A DNA stretch of 64,000 nt, taken from positions 1,488,001 through 1,552,000 of the forward strand of contig NZ_JAENZZ010000002.1 of NCBI RefSeq assembly GCF_016612865.1, given 5' to 3'. The DNA comes from Blastococcus sp. TML/M2B (lineage in GTDB: Bacteria; Actinomycetota; Actinomycetes; Mycobacteriales; Geodermatophilaceae). The position numbers were made by a program, and so were the translations under genes. Of the stretch, positions 60,184 through 64,000 are shown in pieces. Under the pieces are notes generated by a model. The model was given only the letters and a program-made list of their open reading frames with translations, ran no database searches and was not told the origin of the DNA. Each line of letters opens with the position of its first letter. Position 1 is the stretch's first letter.

Positions 60184-62478
60184 AGCTTCACCAGCGGGGC
60201 GTAGCGCAGGACCAGGCGCTTGGTGCCGCCCGAGCCGAAGTCGACGGTGGCCTGCGCCTTGTCGCCGGCACCGGTCACCTCGACCACGGTGCCCAGCCCG
60301 AAGGCGTCGTGGCTCACCCGGTCGCCGACGTCCACGGAGATGACCGCCCGGTTGCCCAGACCGCCGCGCAGCCCCCCGGTGGACAGGCCGGTGGCCGCCA
60401 CCCGGGTCTGCGCGGACGAGTAACCGGTCGACGGCGCCGGGACCGGGTCCAGGCGCTCCCAGTGGATGGTGTCGGCGGGGATCTCGTCCAGGAACCGGGA
60501 CGGCGGGTTGTAGGCCGGCTGCCCCCAGCTCGTGCGCACGGTGGCGCGCGAGATGAACAGCCGCTGCTGGGCGCGGGTGATGCCGACATATGCCAGCCGG
60601 CGCTCCTCCTCCAGCTCGCGGGGGTCGCCGAGGGCGCGCAGGTGCGGGAAGACGCCGTCCTCCAGGCCGGTCAGGAAGACGACCGGGAACTCCAGGCCCT
60701 TGGCGGTGTGCAGCGTCATCATCGTGACCACGCCGGCGTCATCACCGGTGACCGGGATCTGGTCCGCGTCGGCCACCAGGGACACCTGCTCGAGGAAGTC
60801 GGTGACCGTGCCCTCGGGGTTGGCCGCCTCGAACTCGGCGGCCACCGAGATGAGCTCGTTGAGGTTGTCGACCCGGCCCTCGTCCTGCGGGTCGGTGCTG
60901 GCCTGCAGCTCGGCGAGGTAGCCGGTGCGGTCCAGGATGCTCTCCAGCAGCGCGGCCGGGCCCGAGCCGGTCTCGACCAGCTGCTCGAACTCCTCCAGCA
61001 GGGCGAGCGAACTCCTGGATGGCCTTGAGCGAGCGGGTGGCCAGCTCCCCGATCTCCGAGCACCGGCGCAGCGCCCCGGCGAAGGGGATCCGCTCCCGGT
61101 CGGCGAAGTTCTCGACGCACGCCTCGGCCCGCTCGCCGATGCCGCGCTTGGGGGTGTTGATGACCCGGCGCAGGCTGACGATGTCGGTCGGGTTGGCGAC
61201 CACCTTGAGGTAGGCCAGCGCGTCGCGGACCTCCTTGCGCTCGTAGAAGCGCACCCCCCCGACGACCTTGTAGGGCATGCCGACGCGGATGAACACCTCC
61301 TCGAACACGCGGGAGGCGTTGTTGGTCCGGTAGAAAACGGCGATGTCCTTCGGCTGGGCCTCGCCGGCGTCGACCAGCGCGTCGATCTGCTCGGCGACCC
61401 AGGCGGCCTCGTCGTGCTCGTTGTCGGCGACGTAGCCCTCGATCAGCTCGCCGTCGCCGGAGTCGGTCCACAGGTTCTTGGGCCGGCGGCCGGTGTTCCT
61501 GGCGATGACGGTGTTCGCGGCCTTGAGGATGCGTTGCGTGGAGCGGTAGTTCTGCTCCAGCAGGATCGTGGTGGCCTGCGGGTAGTCGCGCTCGAACTCG
61601 TCGATGTTGCGGATCGTCGCGCCGCGGAAGGCGTAGATCGACTGGTCGGCGTCGCCGACGACGCACAGCTCGGCCATCGGGACCGGGCCCTCACCGGTGC
61701 CGACGAGCTCGCGGACCAGCATGTACTGGGCGTGGTTGGTGTCCTGGTACTCGTCGACCAGCACGTGGCGGAACCGGCGGCGGTAGTGCTCGGCGACGTC
61801 GGGGAACGCCTGCAGCAGGTGCACCGTGTTCATGATCAGGTCGTCGAAGTCCATGGCGTGCGCCTGGCGGAGGCGCTGCTGGTACAGCGTGTAGGCCTGC
61901 GCGAGCACCTTCTCCGGCGGCGTGACCGGCGCGAAGCTCTCCTCGTCGATCAGCTCGTTCTTCAGGTTCGACACCTGCGCGGCGAGGCTGCGGCCGGGGT
62001 AGCGCTTCGCGTCGAGCTCGAGATCGCGGCCGACCATCGTCATGAGCCGGACGGAGTCGCCCTGGTCGTAGATCGTGAACGTGGACTTCAGGCCCAGCTT
62101 CGCCGCCTCGGCCCGCAGGATGCGCACGCACATCGAGTGGAACGTCGACACCCACATCGCGCGGGCGCGCGGCCCGACGAGCTGGGCCACCCGCTCCTTC
62201 ATCTCGCCGGCGGCCTTGTTGGTGAAGGTGATCGCCAGGATCTCCCCGGGCGAGGCGTGCCGGGCGCCGAGCAGGTAGGCGATGCGGTGCGCCAGCACGC
62301 GGGTCTTGCCCGACCCGGCACCGGCGACGATGAGCAGCGGACCGCCCTCGTGGACGACGGCCTGCCGCTGCGGGCCGTTGAGCCCGGCGAGCATGCGGTC
62401 GAGCTCCCGTCCCAGGGAGCCGGGGGCGGAGCGCTGGAGTGCGGCTGTACCGGGGAGGGCCTGCTGGACGCTGCTCAT
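60180..62478 (-). CDS. pcrA: UvrD/PcrA-type ATP-dependent DNA helicase, frame broken by +1 base
   Basis: SF1A 3'-5' helicase for repair, about 765 residues. Motifs: Q LNGPQRQAV, I VAGAGSGKT, Ia ITFTNKAAGEMKER, II VDEYQDTN, III GDADQSIYAFRGA, IV LEQNYRST, V TMMTLHTAKGLEF, VI YVGITRAQQRL, and a C-terminal Tudor-like tail ending FGSGGTKRLVLRYAPLVKL. The frame shifts after SLKAIQEF; removing one base near 61004-61010 restores LLEEFEQLVETGSG. ATG lies 9 nt after TACAGT (62488-62493, minus). Confidence 0.93.
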
Positions 62479-62526
62479 GACGACATCACTGTAAGCCGGA
62501 CGGGTGACGCTTCCGGGCGGTTGTGG

Positions 62527-62532
62527 CAGACT
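62527..62532 (+). promoter_or_regulatory. -10 box of the leader peptide/chorismate mutase operon
   Basis: CAGACT, 7 nt before the GTG of the leader peptide, opposite the pcrA promoter (TACAGT at 62488-62493). Confidence 0.55.
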
Positions 62533-62539
62533 CCCCAAC

Positions 62540-62605
62540 GTGCTCGCCACGACGACCCAGTTTTTCTACGGCCACCGGGTTCCGGTCGCCGTCACCGCTG
62601 GCTGA
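62540..62605 (+). CDS. Leader peptide with Phe-Phe-Tyr, chorismate mutase attenuator
   Basis: A 21-codon ORF (GTG start) reading VLATTTQFFYGHRVPVAVTAG, too short for ordinary gene callers. Three consecutive aromatic codons, TTT TTC TAC, at codons 8-10 would stall ribosomes when charged Phe- or Tyr-tRNA is scarce. The stop codon lies in a small hairpin (GGCTG-AGCA-CAGCC, 62600-62613), and a terminator-like hairpin follows at 62621-62649. Start is 7 nt after a CAGACT box, so the mRNA is leaderless for this peptide. Confidence 0.75.
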   Translation: MLATTTQFFYGHRVPVAVTAG

Positions 62606-62658
62606 GCACAGCCGCACCAGACGCCCCGGGCCCACAGGCTCCGGGGCGTTTCTCGTTC
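62600..62658 (+). terminator. Attenuator hairpins before chorismate mutase
   Basis: Pause-type hairpin at 62600-62613 followed by a 9-bp stem ACGCCCCGG/CCGGGGCGT (62621-62649) and TTTCTCGTT. The 3' hairpin has terminator form and sits between the leader peptide stop and the aroQ-type gene. Confidence 0.65.
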
Positions 62659-62695
62659 CAGGGCCCGGGCCGACCCGCTCCCCGAAGGACGACCG

Positions 62696-62980
62696 ATGAA
62701 CACCTCCACCACCTCCCCCGTCGCCGTGACCGGCTCCGAGCTCGACCGGATCGGCGAGCTGCGCGAGCAGATCGACGCCTGCGACGCCGCGATCATCGAG
62801 CTCGTGCAGCGACGGCTGGCGATCTCCCGCGAGATCGGCGTCAACCGCTTGGCCTCCGGCGGCACCCGGCTGAACCTGGCCCGCGAGCAGCAGGTGCTGG
62901 CCCGCTTCCAGGACGCCCTGGGCACCGACGGCGCGGCGCTCGGCATGCTGCTGCTCCGGCAGGGCCGCGGCCGGCTCTGA
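62696..62980 (+). CDS. Chorismate mutase (AroQ type, short)
   Basis: Rearranges chorismate to prephenate for Phe/Tyr synthesis. 94 residues, all helical: IGELREQIDACDAAIIELVQRRLAISREIGVNRLASGGTRLNLAREQQVLARF. Catalytic-type Arg and Lys/Arg residues in helix 1 and the R.NLAREQQVL segment match the mycobacterial Rv0948c class, which is activated by DAHP synthase. ATG has a GAAGGA site 6 nt upstream. Regulated by the preceding Phe-Phe-Tyr leader. Confidence 0.9.
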   Translation: MNTSTTSPVAVTGSELDRIGELREQIDACDAAIIELVQRRLAISREIGVNRLASGGTRLNLAREQQVLARFQDALGTDGAALGMLLLRQGRGRL

Positions 62981-62992
62981 GCTCCCGCGGGA

Positions 62993-63286
62993 TCAGAGCC
63001 AGGCGCGCCAGACCAGCGAGTCGTCGTCGCTGAGCGCCGCGGTCTCCAGCACGTCGCCCGGGCACCGCGCGCCCAGCTCCGCGCCGAGCGCGTGCGCCTG
63101 CTCCAGCGCGGCCTCCAGGTCGGCGGCGTCGCACTCGGTGGAGGCGCGCAGCGCAGCGCGGTCCGGCTCGCGCCACACCCGCAGCTCCGCGTCGTCCGGC
63201 CGCAGCGCCGCGGTGACGGACTCGACGGTGGCGTCGTCCACCGCGGTGGTCGCCCGCAGCACGGCGTAGATGGTGAAGGTCGGCAC
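62993..63286 (-). CDS. Small protein, unknown
   Basis: 97 residues, acidic, alpha/beta. Begins PTFTIYAVLRATTAVDDATVESVTAALRPDD and ends DSLVWRAWL; no motif recognised. GTG start lies 6 nt after CAGACT (63293-63298, minus), so it is probably leaderless. Convergent with chorismate mutase (12 bp apart), divergent from the sigma factor. Confidence 0.68.
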   Translation of the reverse strand: MPTFTIYAVLRATTAVDDATVESVTAALRPDDAELRVWREPDRAALRASTECDAADLEAALEQAHALGAELGARCPGDVLETAALSDDDSLVWRAWL

Positions 63287-63291
63287 GGAGC

Positions 63292-63298
63292 GAGTCTG
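63292..63298. promoter_or_regulatory. Overlapping divergent -10 boxes
   Basis: CAGACT on the minus strand (63293-63298) and GAGTCT on the plus strand (63292-63297) overlap almost completely, so only one direction may fire at a time. Confidence 0.4.
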
Positions 63299-63332
63299 CC
63301 CGATGCCCGATGATGCTCCCCGTGGAGAACCG

Positions 63333-64000
63333 GTGACCGACCTCCTCGGCGAGTTCGACCGCGCCCGCGGCCTGCTGTTCTCGGTGGCCTACTCGATGCT
63401 CGGCGGCGTCGCGGACGCCGAGGACGTGGTGCAGGACGCCTGGCTGCGCTGGTCGGCGGCCGACCGGGACGACGTCGACGACGCCCGCGCCTACCTGGTC
63501 CGCGTGACCACCCGCCTGGCGCTGGACCGGCTGGACTCCGCGCGGGCCCGGCGGGAGAGCTACGTCGGCCCCTGGCTCCCCGAGCCGCTGCTGACCGGCC
63601 GCGCGACGGTCGCCGCGGCACCTCCCGGAGCCGACCCGACGGACGCGGTCGAGCTGGGCGAGCAGGTCTCGATGGCGCTGCTGGTCGTGCTGGAGACGCT
63701 CTCGCCGGCCGAGCGGGCGGTGTTCGTGCTGCGCGAGGTGTTCGGCCTGCCGCTCGCCGAGGTGGCGACCGCGCTGGGCCGCACCGAGCCCGCCGTCCGG
63801 CAGATGGCCCACCGGGCCCGCGAGCACGTGCAGGCCCGCCGTCCCCGGTTCGACGCCGACCGCGACGCGCAGCGCGAGGTGACCGAGCGCTTCCTCGCCG
63901 CCTGCGCGGGCGGCGACCTCGGCGCCCTGGTGAGCGCGCTGGCCCCCGACGCTGTGCTGATCAGCGACGGCGGCGGCAAGGCGAAGGCGGCGCTGCGGCC
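63333..64000 (+). CDS. ECF41-type (SigJ-like) sigma factor, 3' end outside window
   Basis: Region 2 with FDRARGLLFSVAYSMLGGVADAEDVVQDAWLRW, region 4 with LETLSPAERAVFVLREVFGLPLAEVATALGRTEPAVRQMAHRARE, then the start of a SnoaL-like C-terminal domain with the DGGGKAKAALR motif typical of ECF41. These factors are controlled by their own C-terminal domain rather than an anti-sigma factor. GTG 63333 has a GGAG site 5 nt upstream. In-frame ATG at 63303 is an alternative leaderless start. The usual downstream carboxymuconolactone decarboxylase or oxidoreductase partner would lie outside. Confidence 0.9.
   Translation, partial: MTDLLGEFDRARGLLFSVAYSMLGGVADAEDVVQDAWLRWSAADRDDVDDARAYLVRVTTRLALDRLDSARARRESYVGPWLPEPLLTGRATVAAAPPGADPTDAVELGEQVSMALLVVLETLSPAERAVFVLREVFGLPLAEVATALGRTEPAVRQMAHRAREHVQARRPRFDADRDAQREVTERFLAACAGGDLGALVSALAPDAVLISDGGGKAKAALR

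Overview
The window is very GC-rich (mostly about 70-75% G+C by eye), uses GTG starts heavily, has tightly overlapping genes (ATGA, GTGA, TGATG) and carries typical actinobacterial families (DUF3017, DUF6350, DUF6318, HisC2/Pat, a SigJ/ECF41-type sigma factor). Gene content and style fit a high-GC actinomycete, probably Geodermatophilaceae (Blastococcus, Geodermatophilus, Modestobacter); the family assignment is inference. Two stretches follow Mycobacterium tuberculosis gene order: amidohydrolase-deoD-pmmB-upp-add-deoA-cdd (compare Rv3305c to Rv3315c) and purH-purN-DUF6350-membrane proteins-sucD-sucC-M23 peptidase-uvrD1-chorismate mutase (compare Rv0957 to Rv0948c).

Layout. 1-7016 (minus): a translationally coupled operon running from a YbdK-type carboxylate-amine ligase through an M20 amidohydrolase and mutA/mutB to meaB (cut by the window edge), for propionyl-CoA/methylmalonyl-CoA metabolism. 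7088-30401 and on to 33215: a nucleoside and deoxyribose salvage region, with punA, a uronate-dehydrogenase-like SDR, pmmB, upp, deoC with two aldehyde dehydrogenases, add, deoA, cdd, and a BmpA-type nucleoside ABC importer (bmpA, ATPase, two permeases). Embedded are an MFS exporter, a DEAD-box RNA helicase, an ABC-2 exporter and a DUF6318 lipoprotein/secreted protein pair that sits in a low-GC patch. 33467-45448: cell wall D,D-carboxypeptidase, trpS, pat/hisC2, galE, a CNNM/CBS protein, a CAP-domain protein, a DUF559 nuclease-like gene flanked by repeats, icd, mdh and folD. 46061-54746: purH, purN, a group of poorly characterised membrane proteins, and sucCD. 54906-64000: a secreted X-Pro peptidase-like hydrolase, a lipase-like hydrolase, an M23 peptidase, uvrD1/pcrA, chorismate mutase behind a Phe/Tyr leader-peptide attenuator, and a partial ECF41 sigma factor.

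Two global patterns stand out. First, about 18 genes have a YANNNT box 6-9 nt before the start codon, the signature of leaderless transcripts. Second, eight conserved genes (upp, deoC, galE, the CNNM protein, two membrane proteins, sucC, pcrA) each carry exactly one extra base. All eight are +1, which points to sequence error rather than gene decay. No rRNA, tRNA, CRISPR array, insertion sequence or prophage was seen, and no gene-free gap exceeds 300 bases.
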